DNA from: Bacillota bacterium
GTDB lineage: Bacteria > Bacillota > Clostridia > Acetivibrionales > DSM-1351
Length of the DNA stretch: 64,000 nucleotides
Reading direction: 5' to 3'
Assembly: GCA_023443515.1 (NCBI GenBank)
Contig: JAEZUC010000127.1
Span: forward strand, 1 to 64,000
In this document: piece after piece, positions 46,945-55,957 of the stretch
How positions within the stretch are numbered: position 1 is the first letter of the stretch
Layout: each line of letters opens with the position of its first letter
The notes under the pieces: model-generated
Seen by the model: the letters and a program-made list of their open reading frames with translations, nothing else
Told to the model about the DNA's origin: nothing
Database searches by the model: none
Position numbers and translations under genes: made by a program

Positions 46945-48096
46945 ATGAATTCTGAGGTGTTTTTTTGTGACATAGGAACGAACCATTTTAAAACTATTTT
47001 TGACAATATTAAGAGCCTGCTTTTAGCTTTCGACATTGGGAGTATTTTTCACAAAGATGAACATACAGCTGTAAAGATCAGCTTTGGGGAATGGGGAAAT
47101 CTAAATTATGTAAGACCTCAATATGTGGCTGCTTGCTTAGAAGAGCTAAAAAGAGTCGGTTCAAAACCGTTTCTGACTGATACCAATACCTTGTATAAAG
47201 GTATGAGGACAGAGTCAGTAGGGCATATTGCTAATGCCGTTAGAAACGGTTTCGGATATGATGGCATGCAGGTTCCTGTAATTATAGCTGACGGAATAAA
47301 GGGAAATAATTATGTAGAGGTTGATGTTCCCGGCATGCCATTTTCAAAGGTAAAGGTTGCTGCAGACATCTATTACGCTGATAGTATTTTATGCATATCT
47401 CATTTTAAATTCCACGAGCTGGCAGGGTTTGGAGGAACACTAAAAAACCTTGGCATGGGGTGCGCTGCAAAAGCAGGCAAGATAGAAATGCACTCAGATA
47501 TAAAGCCAACTATAAATCAAAGGTGTTCGGGTTGCGGTAGGTGTGTAAAATTCTGTAAACCGGATGCCATATCCTTAGTGGAAAATAAGTATTCAATAAA
47601 TAAGGAAAAATGCACAGGGTGCGGGAATTGTTTGCTGGTTTGCAATAATGGAGCAATTAAAACCAATTGGGATTCTAATGGTGAAACATTTCAAAAAAAG
47701 ATTGTACAATATGCTCTTGGCGCTACAAGGAATAAAGCCGGAAAATGCTTATATGTTAATTTCTTAACAAATATTGCACCTGTTTGTGATTGTGTTAATT
47801 ATACGCCTGAACCAATTATGAGAGACATTGGCATTGTAGCTTCTACAGATCCGGTTGCCTGTGACATGGCAAGCATAGATATCGTAAATTCCAATTGGCA
47901 AAATGATGAATGTAAAACAGAAAACGGCGGATGTATAAGCAAGATATATCCAAAAGTGCCGTGGATGGAACAATTGAGTTATGCTGAGTCACTGGGTCTA
48001 GGTACCAGACATTACAATATAAATAAAACAAATAGCTCAAGACAGCAAAAAAGAATAAATGAATTATCTAAAATATCAAAAAAAATGAATGGGTAA
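46945..48096 (+). CDS. DUF362 protein with two 4Fe-4S ferredoxin motifs
   Basis: 383 residues. A DUF362 domain (FGEWGNLNYVRPQYVAA, HFKFHELAGFGGTLKNLGMG) contains two 4Fe-4S motifs in the middle: CSGCGRCVKFCKPDAI and CTGCGNCLLVCNNGAI. It ends in a basic helical tail. DUF362 proteins are Fe-S proteins of anaerobes with poorly known functions. Beside three radical SAM genes, it may be their electron donor, or that of the UbiU/UbiV-like pair (inference). Confidence 0.85.
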   Translation: MNSEVFFCDIGTNHFKTIFDNIKSLLLAFDIGSIFHKDEHTAVKISFGEWGNLNYVRPQYVAACLEELKRVGSKPFLTDTNTLYKGMRTESVGHIANAVRNGFGYDGMQVPVIIADGIKGNNYVEVDVPGMPFSKVKVAADIYYADSILCISHFKFHELAGFGGTLKNLGMGCAAKAGKIEMHSDIKPTINQRCSGCGRCVKFCKPDAISLVENKYSINKEKCTGCGNCLLVCNNGAIKTNWDSNGETFQKKIVQYALGATRNKAGKCLYVNFLTNIAPVCDCVNYTPEPIMRDIGIVASTDPVACDMASIDIVNSNWQNDECKTENGGCISKIYPKVPWMEQLSYAESLGLGTRHYNINKTNSSRQQKRINELSKISKKMNG

Positions 48097-48134
48097 GACT
48101 GACTCCAGAATACTAAATGAAAAAGGGTTTAAAT

Positions 48135-48983
48135 ATGTATAAAGAGTTACTGGAAAAAATCACTGAAAATAATGTGAAACCACAAATTTTTGAAATGGGA
48201 GAACCAAAATTTTGGGATGATCCATATATATCACAAAAATTGTTGGATGCACACATAAATCCAAGACATGACTTAGCAAGCCGAAGACAGGAAACAATTA
48301 ATAAAGGCATAGAAAATATTACAAAGGCCGGTATTGTAAAGCCCGGAGATAAGGTACTTGATCTGGGATGTGGCCCGGGGCTTTATAGTAATATACTTTC
48401 TAGTACAGGCATACGTACCGTGGGTTTGGATTTATCTGAAAGATCTATTAATTACGCTGTTAAGAAAGCCAAGGGAAAAAACCTCGAAGCTGAATACATA
48501 TGCATGGATTATTTTGATATGGACTACACTAACGAATTTGATACCGTTATGCTTGTATACGGTGAGCTTCATACATTTTCTGATGAAAAAAGAGACCTTC
48601 TTTTACAGAAAGCATTTAATTCCCTCAAAAGCAACGGATATTTTATATTCGAGGTCGTAACGCCACTATATAGGATTAATCACGGACTGAAAAACAAATG
48701 GTATATTACTGAACATGGCTTTTGGTGTGATGAAAAGCATTTAGTGCTTGAAGAAGGATTTAATTACCCCAAAGAAAGTGTTTGGCTGGATCAATATACT
48801 ACGATAACTGAAAGAGATGTAAAGGTCTACAGAAATTGGTTTCACGGTTACACGGCTGAAACTATAAAAGATGTGGTGGAAAAAGCGGGCTTTGAAATTG
48901 AAACGGTATGGAATGATATAACAGGTACTGAGTATAACGAAAATGGAGAATGGATGTGCGTTGTGTTAAAGAAAAAAGAGTAG
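48135..48983 (+). CDS. Class I SAM-dependent methyltransferase
   Basis: About 282 residues. SAM-binding KVLDLGCGPGLYSNIL near residue 78, LDLSERSINYA, LVYGELHTFSDEKRD and the tail motif WMCVVLKKKE. Start at ATG 48135, seven bases behind AAAGGG; ATG 48117 is upstream of that site. Small-molecule methyltransferase; target unknown. Confidence 0.82.
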   Translation: MYKELLEKITENNVKPQIFEMGEPKFWDDPYISQKLLDAHINPRHDLASRRQETINKGIENITKAGIVKPGDKVLDLGCGPGLYSNILSSTGIRTVGLDLSERSINYAVKKAKGKNLEAEYICMDYFDMDYTNEFDTVMLVYGELHTFSDEKRDLLLQKAFNSLKSNGYFIFEVVTPLYRINHGLKNKWYITEHGFWCDEKHLVLEEGFNYPKESVWLDQYTTITERDVKVYRNWFHGYTAETIKDVVEKAGFEIETVWNDITGTEYNENGEWMCVVLKKKE

Positions 48984-49010
48984 AATAACAGACTTTAGGG
49001 AGGAACTGAT

Positions 49011-49937
49011 TTGAAAGCTAGTATTGTGATTCCTACATATAACAAACTACCAAGACTTAAGTTGGCGATGGCTTCACTAAAAAATCAGAATTATCCATTT
49101 GAAAAATTTGAAGTGATTATTGTTGATAATGGTTCTACAGACGGAACAGCTGATTTTCTTGAGAGTTATAGGCCTTCTTTCGACTTGAAATATCTGCATA
49201 TGGAGAATAAAGGCAGGGCGGCAGCCAGAAATAAGGGGTTGGAGTATGCCAGGAATGAATTGGTGATTTTTACCGATGATGACCTTATTCTGAGTCCTGA
49301 TTTTATTAGTGAACATGTGCGACTTCAGAAGGAAAATAATGGAGTTGTACACGGAAAAATCATCAATTTATCATATTTGAAGTTTTTTGAGGACCCTTCA
49401 AACGGAATATTATACTCATATCTTAACAATGGGAGACCAATTAATGAGGCAATGAAGAGTAAATGTATATCAGAAACAGATATTCTAAACCGTTTCGAAG
49501 AAGTAATAGCACCTAATGACAGGGTTTCAGCTATAGAGATGGTAATATGGAGGATATTGGAAGAAGAAATCCAGGATATATCTTGGATTGGTTTTACCGG
49601 TGGAAATGTTTCTGTAACAAAAGAAATACTGAACCATACCGGAGTATTTAACGAAAACTTTGGTCTAAATTGGGGATGTGAAGATTTAGAGCTTGGCTAC
49701 AGAATATGCCGTAAGGGCTACAAGTTTACATATGGTGACAAGGCCATGAACTATCATATATCACACTATAGACCCAATTTTGATATTGAACATAGCAAAA
49801 CAGCACAGTTGTTTTATGAAAAATATAAAGACCCCAACATACTGTATTTTCAGGATTTTGTAGCAGGGAAAATTAGTGGTAGTCATTTCGAGGGTCTTAT
49901 AAAAAATGTACATACAGAACCTATAGGGGATGTGTAG
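49011..49937 (+). CDS. GT2 family glycosyltransferase (second)
   Basis: 308 residues. IVIPTYNKLPRLKLAMASL, VDNGSTDGTADFL, the metal-binding FTDDDLILSPDF, and WGCEDLELGYRICRKG near residue 220. Homologue of 14260-15168. TTG start behind GGGAGGAACTG. Located directly upstream of the AHBA cassette; it may attach a sugar to the aryl-primed product. Confidence 0.88.
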   Translation: MKASIVIPTYNKLPRLKLAMASLKNQNYPFEKFEVIIVDNGSTDGTADFLESYRPSFDLKYLHMENKGRAAARNKGLEYARNELVIFTDDDLILSPDFISEHVRLQKENNGVVHGKIINLSYLKFFEDPSNGILYSYLNNGRPINEAMKSKCISETDILNRFEEVIAPNDRVSAIEMVIWRILEEEIQDISWIGFTGGNVSVTKEILNHTGVFNENFGLNWGCEDLELGYRICRKGYKFTYGDKAMNYHISHYRPNFDIEHSKTAQLFYEKYKDPNILYFQDFVAGKISGSHFEGLIKNVHTEPIGDV

Positions 49938-49969
49938 AAGCAAGTATTAATCGTGGTGAGGTGTATTTC

Positions 49970-52495
49970 ATGACATTATTTGACAGTATTGAGTATAATG
50001 CAATTAATAACCCGGAAAATATTGCTCTGATGGATGAAAAATTAACTATATCATATAAGCAATTATATGAGCATTTAAGAAATAATCAGGCGATTTTAAA
50101 TACGAATGGGTATGGAGAAGGAATGAAAGTGATTTTGCAAAGTGAAAATCAATTGAATTTTGCACTTGCATTTTTATGCCTTTTATCTGTGGAATGTTGG
50201 ATTATACCGGTTTCTGGAGATATCACACAAGCAGAACTTAAAAGAGTTATCAGCCTCACCGGAGCTACAGTTTTATCATGTGAAATGCTAGGAGTTCTTA
50301 AATCCGTTGGTTCAAATTGCAATAATAGCTTTAAGAAGCCTCGTGAAAGTAAGACCGGGATTTATCATTTATCTTCAGGTACGACAGGAATGCCCAAACT
50401 GTGTATTAGGACACTTGAATGCCTTGTAGCAGAAGGAACAAGTTTTAATAAGACCTTTCAGATAAAGAAGGAGGACAAAATACTAAGTGTCTCTCCATTA
50501 TACCATTCATATGCTTTGGGTGCAGCTTTAATGGCAACTATGGTGTCGGGGAATTGCTTATTTACACTTGATAGATTTGTTCCGAGAAAGGTTTTAAGAA
50601 TCATTCATGAGAACAAAATTTCAATACTTATATTGGTACCCGCAATGGCGAGGTTGATTTGCAACACTTCTACCCCGGAGAAATATGACTTGTCCTCCTT
50701 ACGGGTCTGCCTTGTAGGTGCAGGCCCAATCAATGAGGAAGTGTACAACAAATTTAAAGATAGATTCGGGGTTGTTTTACTAAGTAATTATGGAAGCACG
50801 GAAACTGGAGCATTAGTCTCAAGGTTAGTACCTTTACCGTATACATCAATAGGAAAGCCTATGTATGGCGTAGAAATAAAGATTTGCAATGATGAAGGAG
50901 AGAAAGTTGCAACGGGTGAGGAAGGTGAGTTGCGAGTCAGATGCAGAGGCATGCTCAAGGGTTATGCGGGTAGTGAGACTCTTTTACTTGACGATGAAGG
51001 CTTCTTTTCCATGGGAGATATTGCTGTTCAGGATGCCCAAGGATATTTATATATAAAGGGTAGAAAGAAACTTATGATTAATGTTGGGGGTAAAAAGGTA
51101 AATCCTTATGAAGTAGAAGCCATATTACTCGGATTTCATGGCGTAAAAGAGTGTGCCGTTGTGGGTCTGAAAAGAGAAAATGGTGATGAGTATGTAAAAG
51201 CCGTAATTGTAGGTGATAACGTTAAAGAAGAGGATTTACGCAGGTACTGTTCAGAAAATCTTAGTAAACATAAAATTCCATCTGTTATAGAGTTTAGAAC
51301 TAGCATTCCCAAAAACGAGCTTGGAAAGATTAAGAGAGAAGAATTAACTAAAGTAGAGGAACAAAGTATGGAAAACAAACCTATTAGAGTTGGATTTATC
51401 GGATGTGGATGGATTGTTGAACATGCCCATATTCCTGCATTTAAAAAAATTAATGGTGTTAAAATAAATTCGTTATTTGATATTGATATTGAAAGGGCTT
51501 CAAGGCTTGGAGAGCAATATGATATTCCATGCGTATATAACAATTTATCAGAATTTTTTAGTTCATGTATTGATGCAGTTATTGTGGCAACTCCAAATAA
51601 TACACATTTTCAGTATTCCTTGCAGGCACTTCAGCATGGGTTGCATGTAATTTGCGAAAAGCCTATAGCTGTATGTTCAGATGAAGTCAAAGTATTAATT
51701 GATACTGCGACAAAAGTTAACAAACTATACATACCGGGTTTTGTAAACAGATTTAGATATGACATGATAAAAATCCGTGAACTTATTCAGTCAGGTAAGA
51801 TTGGAGAAGTAACCAGTGTAGAAGCGGGATGGCTGAGAAGATCGGGCATACCAAGGCCAGGAACATGGTTTACTAATAAGGCCTTATCAGGCGGAGGGGT
51901 ATTAATTGATCTTGGTTCCCACATATTGGATTTATGCCTAATGATTATAGGTGACAAGCAACCATTAAAACATTTGTTGACAGTTTTCGGACCGAACGGC
52001 AAAGAGGAACAATTCAACGCACAGTGGTTCGTAAGTAATTATTCCGAAGAACTTCCGATAGATGTTGAAAATACGGTTGTTGGCAGAGTTGAATTTGAAA
52101 GAGATACATTGTTGGAGGTTAAATTGAGCTGGTCATCTGAAATTAATGGAGACTGTACATATTTCACGATACACGGCACTAGAGGGTCTATAAAATTAAA
52201 AACCCTTTTTGGATTTAGTAATGACAGATTATGGGATGAAGACAGTATGATTGTTAGTGATGTCAAAAAAGGTGAAGAAATTATTCAACTGAATAAAAAC
52301 ATCAACAATACCGGGCTTGCATTTGAAGCCATGGCAAGATACTTTATTGATACAGTAAAAGAAGGGAATACAAACTTTCTCAATGAAAATGACGGTCTGA
52401 GGACTGTCGAATTAACTGAAAAGTTATATAACAGTGAAAAAATGGTTGATATGGAGTCCAAAAGTATTATCTTGGAGGGATTAAGTCTTGGATAG
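49970..52495 (+). CDS. Fusion: aryl-acid AMP-ligase + RifL-like Gfo/Idh oxidoreductase
   Basis: About 841 residues. Residues 1-460 are an acyl/aryl-CoA-ligase-type adenylating domain: HLSSGTTGMPKLC, LLSNYGSTETGALVS, FSMGDIAVQDAQGYLY, GRKKLMINVGGKKVNP and the A10 lysine in ELGKIKREEL. Residues 467-841 are a Gfo/Idh NAD(P)-dependent oxidoreductase: VGFIGCGWIVEHAHIPAF, VIVATPNNTHF, HVICEKPIAV, LIDLGSHILDLCL. Next to AHBA genes the latter fits RifL, which oxidises C3 of UDP-glucose. The former is then the likely AHBA-activating enzyme. Start at ATG 49970 behind GTGAGGTG. I am not aware of this fusion elsewhere. An internal start at 51368 could also make the oxidoreductase alone. Confidence 0.82.
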   Translation: MTLFDSIEYNAINNPENIALMDEKLTISYKQLYEHLRNNQAILNTNGYGEGMKVILQSENQLNFALAFLCLLSVECWIIPVSGDITQAELKRVISLTGATVLSCEMLGVLKSVGSNCNNSFKKPRESKTGIYHLSSGTTGMPKLCIRTLECLVAEGTSFNKTFQIKKEDKILSVSPLYHSYALGAALMATMVSGNCLFTLDRFVPRKVLRIIHENKISILILVPAMARLICNTSTPEKYDLSSLRVCLVGAGPINEEVYNKFKDRFGVVLLSNYGSTETGALVSRLVPLPYTSIGKPMYGVEIKICNDEGEKVATGEEGELRVRCRGMLKGYAGSETLLLDDEGFFSMGDIAVQDAQGYLYIKGRKKLMINVGGKKVNPYEVEAILLGFHGVKECAVVGLKRENGDEYVKAVIVGDNVKEEDLRRYCSENLSKHKIPSVIEFRTSIPKNELGKIKREELTKVEEQSMENKPIRVGFIGCGWIVEHAHIPAFKKINGVKINSLFDIDIERASRLGEQYDIPCVYNNLSEFFSSCIDAVIVATPNNTHFQYSLQALQHGLHVICEKPIAVCSDEVKVLIDTATKVNKLYIPGFVNRFRYDMIKIRELIQSGKIGEVTSVEAGWLRRSGIPRPGTWFTNKALSGGGVLIDLGSHILDLCLMIIGDKQPLKHLLTVFGPNGKEEQFNAQWFVSNYSEELPIDVENTVVGRVEFERDTLLEVKLSWSSEINGDCTYFTIHGTRGSIKLKTLFGFSNDRLWDEDSMIVSDVKKGEEIIQLNKNINNTGLAFEAMARYFIDTVKEGNTNFLNENDGLRTVELTEKLYNSEKMVDMESKSIILEGLSLG
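51355..51370 (+). promoter_or_regulatory. Possible internal translation start in the ligase-RifL fusion
   Basis: AGAGGA (51355-51360) lies seven bases before an in-frame ATG (51368-51370), exactly at the linker between the two domains. Translation from it would give a separate 375-residue oxidoreductase starting MENKPIRVGFIG. It may be chance, or the trace of a recent gene fusion. Confidence 0.45.
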
Positions 52496-53456
52496 CTTTT
52501 TTGTAGGACTGGATGTAGGGGGAACGAGTGTACGTATCGCGTCATATGACGACTCTGTTAATTCCATCCCGGATGTTAAGAAAGTGACATTCAAAAGATT
52601 AGGCGATGCAAGGCAAGAAGTAGACAAGAATATATGTGAATTGATATCAGCAATTGTTAATGAAAAAAGCCAGGAGAACAAAATGTTAAGAGGAATTGGT
52701 TTATCACTGGCCGCACTTTTTGACAGGATAAGCGGAGAGATTAGTATGTGGCCAAACAATAAGGTGTGGGACGGTTTTCCATTAAAAAAATATTTAATGG
52801 AAAAATTTAAAGTTCCAGTGTTAATGGAGGATGATGCAAACTCTGCTGCACTCGGAGAACATTTTGCAGGTGCAGGTAAAGGGTATTGTAACTTAGCATA
52901 CATCACAGTAAGCACTGGGGTAGGTTGTGGATTAATACTCAATAATTCTCTTTACACCGGGTCTAACGGGTGGGCAGGAGAAATAGGACATATCAAGGTT
53001 GCTGAAGATGGTTTGTTATGTAGGTGTGGTAACAATGGATGTCTTCAATCATTGGTATCAGGGCCTGCGCTACTGGAAAAAATTAACAAGATTAAGATAT
53101 CAAAAGGATGGGAAGGGTTTGACACTCTTGATTTGAAAGATGTTGTAAATCTGGCCTGCCAAGGGGACAAGGATGCATACGGGATTTTTTATGAGGCAGG
53201 AGTACATATTGGAAGGATGATAACGAATATTGTTATGCTCCTTGATATTTCTTTGGTTATACTTGGCGGAGGTGTGACAGGTGCAGGGGATTTATTGCTT
53301 AAGCCTATAAATAAAACACTTAATGACTGTCTCAAACACTTTAAGAGAAACGTGGAAATAAAGAAATCAGAATTGGGTGACAGCAACGGTGCTATAGGAG
53401 CTCTAAGCCTTATATACAGGCAGTTTAATTGTGGCAGATTAATACAGGTCAAATAA
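52488..53456 (+). CDS. ROK family sugar kinase, RifN-like (kanosamine kinase)
   Basis: 322 residues. ATP-binding FVGLDVGGTSVRIASYDD at the N-terminus, MEDDANSAALGEHFAGAG with the catalytic Asp, and the ROK zinc motif GHIKVA...CRCGNNGCLQSL. In the AHBA route RifN phosphorylates kanosamine at O6. TTG start inside the end of the fusion gene, behind GGAGGG. Specificity for kanosamine rather than glucose is inferred only from the neighbours. Confidence 0.85.
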   Translation: MDSFFVGLDVGGTSVRIASYDDSVNSIPDVKKVTFKRLGDARQEVDKNICELISAIVNEKSQENKMLRGIGLSLAALFDRISGEISMWPNNKVWDGFPLKKYLMEKFKVPVLMEDDANSAALGEHFAGAGKGYCNLAYITVSTGVGCGLILNNSLYTGSNGWAGEIGHIKVAEDGLLCRCGNNGCLQSLVSGPALLEKINKIKISKGWEGFDTLDLKDVVNLACQGDKDAYGIFYEAGVHIGRMITNIVMLLDISLVILGGGVTGAGDLLLKPINKTLNDCLKHFKRNVEIKKSELGDSNGAIGALSLIYRQFNCGRLIQVK

Positions 53457-53469
53457 AGGGTATAGGGAA

Positions 53470-53973
53470 GTGAGTAGATTGAAAGAATGTTCAATTAATT
53501 TTGAGGGAGCATGGGAAAATGCAACTGATTGTGCGACAATTGCAATAATCAATGGCCCAAACATAAATATCTTAGGTATTAGAGAACCTGATTTTTATGG
53601 AAAGGAGCTCTGGACAGACATTGAATTACGTTTAAAAAAGAAAGCTGCCGAGGTTGGCGTGAATCTGCTTTTTTTTCAGTCAAACCATGAAGGCCTGATT
53701 GTTGACTTTATTCAGGAAAACTTAAAAAGAATAAATGGGATTGTAATTAACCCCGCAGCGTATACCAAAACAGGATATGCAATACTGGATGCTATTACAT
53801 CTATAGATATTCCGTTTGTGGAAGTACATATTTCAAATATTTATGAAAGAGGCGGGTGGCACTCGGATTCAATATTTGCTGAGAAAGCATTAGGGCAAAT
53901 TGTTGGGTTCAAAGGATTTGGTTATGATCTAGGATTAATGGCAATAAGTGATTTTATTAAAAATAAAAGTTAA
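53470..53973 (+). CDS. Type II dehydroquinase homologue, RifJ-like aminodehydroquinate dehydratase
   Basis: 167 residues with a 20-residue N-terminal extension. IINGPNINILGIREPDFYG supplies the catalytic Arg and Tyr, QSNHEGLIVDFI and INPAAYTKTGYAI follow, and EVHISNIYERGGWHSDS has the catalytic Glu/His. Compared with AroQ, the usual THT is TKT and the arginine-bearing AREEFR is ERGGWH. These changes lie in the substrate-binding loops and could suit an amino substrate. It should convert 5-deoxy-5-amino-dehydroquinate to aminodehydroshikimate. Confidence 0.85.
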   Translation: MSRLKECSINFEGAWENATDCATIAIINGPNINILGIREPDFYGKELWTDIELRLKKKAAEVGVNLLFFQSNHEGLIVDFIQENLKRINGIVINPAAYTKTGYAILDAITSIDIPFVEVHISNIYERGGWHSDSIFAEKALGQIVGFKGFGYDLGLMAISDFIKNKS

Positions 53974-54000
53974 TAAATATAGATTTAGGAGGTATTTGAT

Positions 54001-55206
54001 ATGAACGAATTAGCAAAAAACGGAGGAACTCCTTGTAAAACGAAGCCTTTTCACCCTTGGCCATATTCAGATGAAAGAGAGCTGAAACTGGTCAGTGAAG
54101 TGGTCACGAGCAGAAAATGGTGGAGAATGACTGGTAGCAAAGTTGAAGAATTTGAAAAAGGATTTGCAGAGTTGCATAACGTTAAACACTGTCTGGGTGT
54201 TACAAGTGGTACACATGCTATTGAACTAGCCTTAACTGCTATGGATATTGGTTCTGGTGATGAAGTTATTGTACCGGCGATTACGTTTATTTCTACGGCA
54301 ACGGCAGTGGTTTATTGTAATGCGACACCTGTACTGGTTGATGTTGATCCTGAGACTTTCTGTATGATACCTGAAGCTTTTGAAAAAGCTATAACTCCTA
54401 AAACTAAGGCTGTTATTCCCGTACATATGGCAGGACATGCATGTGAAATGGATTTAATTTGTGAAATTGCGCGCAAGCATGGAGTAAAGGTAATAGAAGA
54501 TGCTGCACATGGTCATGGTGGTGAATGGAAAAACCAGAAGCTGGGATCCTTTGGGGATATGTCCATTTTCAGTTTTCAAAATGGTAAGCTGATGACTTGT
54601 GGTGAAGGCGGTGCAGTAGTTACAAACAGTACAGATTTATATGAGAAGGCATATCTTATTCATGGTGTGGGCAGGCCTAAAGCAGACAGGATATATGAGC
54701 ATGTTTTACTTGGTTCTAACTACAGAATGAATGAATTCCAGGCTGCTGTCCTTATTGCACAGCAGGAAAGAATTGCGGAGATGAATAAGAGGAGAGACAA
54801 AAATGCCATCATGTTGGATAAATTACTAGCAGATATTGAAGGCATAACCCCTCAAGGTAAAAATGCTAATGCTACAGTTATTACACATTATATGTATATG
54901 TTTTACTATAACGCGGAAGCTTTCGGGGGATTATCCAGACAAGATTTTATCGATTGCCTTATAGCAGAAGGAATACCTTCCTTCATATCATTCCCTGTTA
55001 TCTCTGATACAGAGGTCTTTAAAGAAAATAAGTTTGGTGGCCGTATCAAAGGGTATTCAAAAGAAGATGAATCTGACCTGTCAAATGCAAGGAGGATTGC
55101 CAGAGAGGTTGTATGGCTACCACATTATACCTTGCTTGGAGATGAAAAAGACTTAAATGAGATTGTAGAGGCAATCAGGAAAATACAAAAAGCTTTCAAT
55201 AAATAA
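54001..55206 (+). CDS. AHBA synthase, RifK-like (DegT/DnrJ/EryC1 aminotransferase family)
   Basis: 401 residues matching RifK closely along its length: SRKWWRMTGSKVEEFE (RifK GQWWRMGGDEV), TSGTHAIELAL, VPAITFISTATA, IPVHMAGHACEMD, EDAAHGHGGEW, and the PLP lysine in FSFQNGKLMTCGEGGAV (Lys196). The WWRM and FQNGKLMT patterns separate AHBA synthases from ordinary sugar aminotransferases. The enzyme aromatises aminodehydroshikimate to 3-amino-5-hydroxybenzoate, and with RifL also makes UDP-kanosamine. AGGAGGTATTTG ribosome binding site. Confidence 0.93.
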   Translation: MNELAKNGGTPCKTKPFHPWPYSDERELKLVSEVVTSRKWWRMTGSKVEEFEKGFAELHNVKHCLGVTSGTHAIELALTAMDIGSGDEVIVPAITFISTATAVVYCNATPVLVDVDPETFCMIPEAFEKAITPKTKAVIPVHMAGHACEMDLICEIARKHGVKVIEDAAHGHGGEWKNQKLGSFGDMSIFSFQNGKLMTCGEGGAVVTNSTDLYEKAYLIHGVGRPKADRIYEHVLLGSNYRMNEFQAAVLIAQQERIAEMNKRRDKNAIMLDKLLADIEGITPQGKNANATVITHYMYMFYYNAEAFGGLSRQDFIDCLIAEGIPSFISFPVISDTEVFKENKFGGRIKGYSKEDESDLSNARRIAREVVWLPHYTLLGDEKDLNEIVEAIRKIQKAFNK

Positions 55207-55240
55207 GTGATAAATAAACGATATAAGTGATAAATAAACG
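55203..55240 (+). repeat. 18-bp tandem direct repeat
   Basis: ATAAGTGATAAATAAACG occurs at 55203-55220 and again at 55223-55240. The first copy contains the AHBA synthase stop codon; the second ends at the ribosome binding site of the phosphatase gene. Probably a small slippage duplication that lengthens the spacer. Confidence 0.8.
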
Positions 55241-55251
55241 GGGTGGTAAAT

Positions 55252-55917
55252 TTGAAAAAAGGAGTTGTATTTGATTTTGACGGCGTAATAATCAATTCAT
55301 GCGAGATTCAAAGGCAAGCTTTTTTGGAAAGCTATAAAATTATCGTAGGAGAAGGTAAACCATCGTTTGAAGAGTTCTTGAGCCACAGCGGAGACAGTCT
55401 GCATAATATTCTTCTTAAAATGAACCTACCATTGGAAATGATTGAACCATACAGGAGAATCAGCCGTGAAAGGATTGGGTTAATAAAAGAAAATAAAGGT
55501 ATTAGGGAATTGCTTGAGCGGTTGACTGCAGACGGTTATATCTGTGCGTTATGTACAGGCAAAGAAAGAAGCAGAACATTGGAAATAGTTGAAAAATTAA
55601 CACTTGGCAAATATTTTAAAACAATTGTATGTTCTGACGATGTAAAATATCCCAAGCCTCATAGGGAGAGTCTGGTATTAGCATTAAACAATATGGATAT
55701 TGATTTTGACAATGCAGTTATGGTAGGCGATGGCAGAAATGATATCCTTTGTGCAAAGAACACAGGAGTCAAATGTATAGCTGTTGGATGGGGAGACACA
55801 CCTGAACATATACTCAAGAGTGAATCCCCGAACTATTTGGTTAATACTCCCGATGAACTTTACAAGGGCATTATTACTTTGCTGGAAACTAATGATGCTT
55901 ATGACATCGCCTTATAA
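55252..55917 (+). CDS. HAD family phosphatase, RifM-like
   Basis: 221 residues, beta-phosphoglucomutase/phosphoglycolate phosphatase type. Nucleophile Asp in VVFDFDGVIINSC, Thr in LCTGKERSR, Lys in KYPKPHRES, and the acidic pair in VGDGRNDILCAK. In the AHBA pathway RifM takes part in release of kanosamine from UDP-kanosamine. TTG 55252 lies five bases after GGGGTGG; the GTG at 55243 overlaps that site, so TTG is preferred. Confidence 0.87.
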   Translation: MKKGVVFDFDGVIINSCEIQRQAFLESYKIIVGEGKPSFEEFLSHSGDSLHNILLKMNLPLEMIEPYRRISRERIGLIKENKGIRELLERLTADGYICALCTGKERSRTLEIVEKLTLGKYFKTIVCSDDVKYPKPHRESLVLALNNMDIDFDNAVMVGDGRNDILCAKNTGVKCIAVGWGDTPEHILKSESPNYLVNTPDELYKGIITLLETNDAYDIAL

Positions 55918-55957
55918 TTTATTGGTGGGAATTTCAAAAAGCATGGATAGGTGACAA

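Noticed and set aside
51136..51543. A 135-codon minus-strand open frame, and similar long antisense frames such as 52481-52942 and 46051-46404
   Set aside because: They are antisense to clearly coding genes with strong family motifs and lack their own ribosome binding sites.
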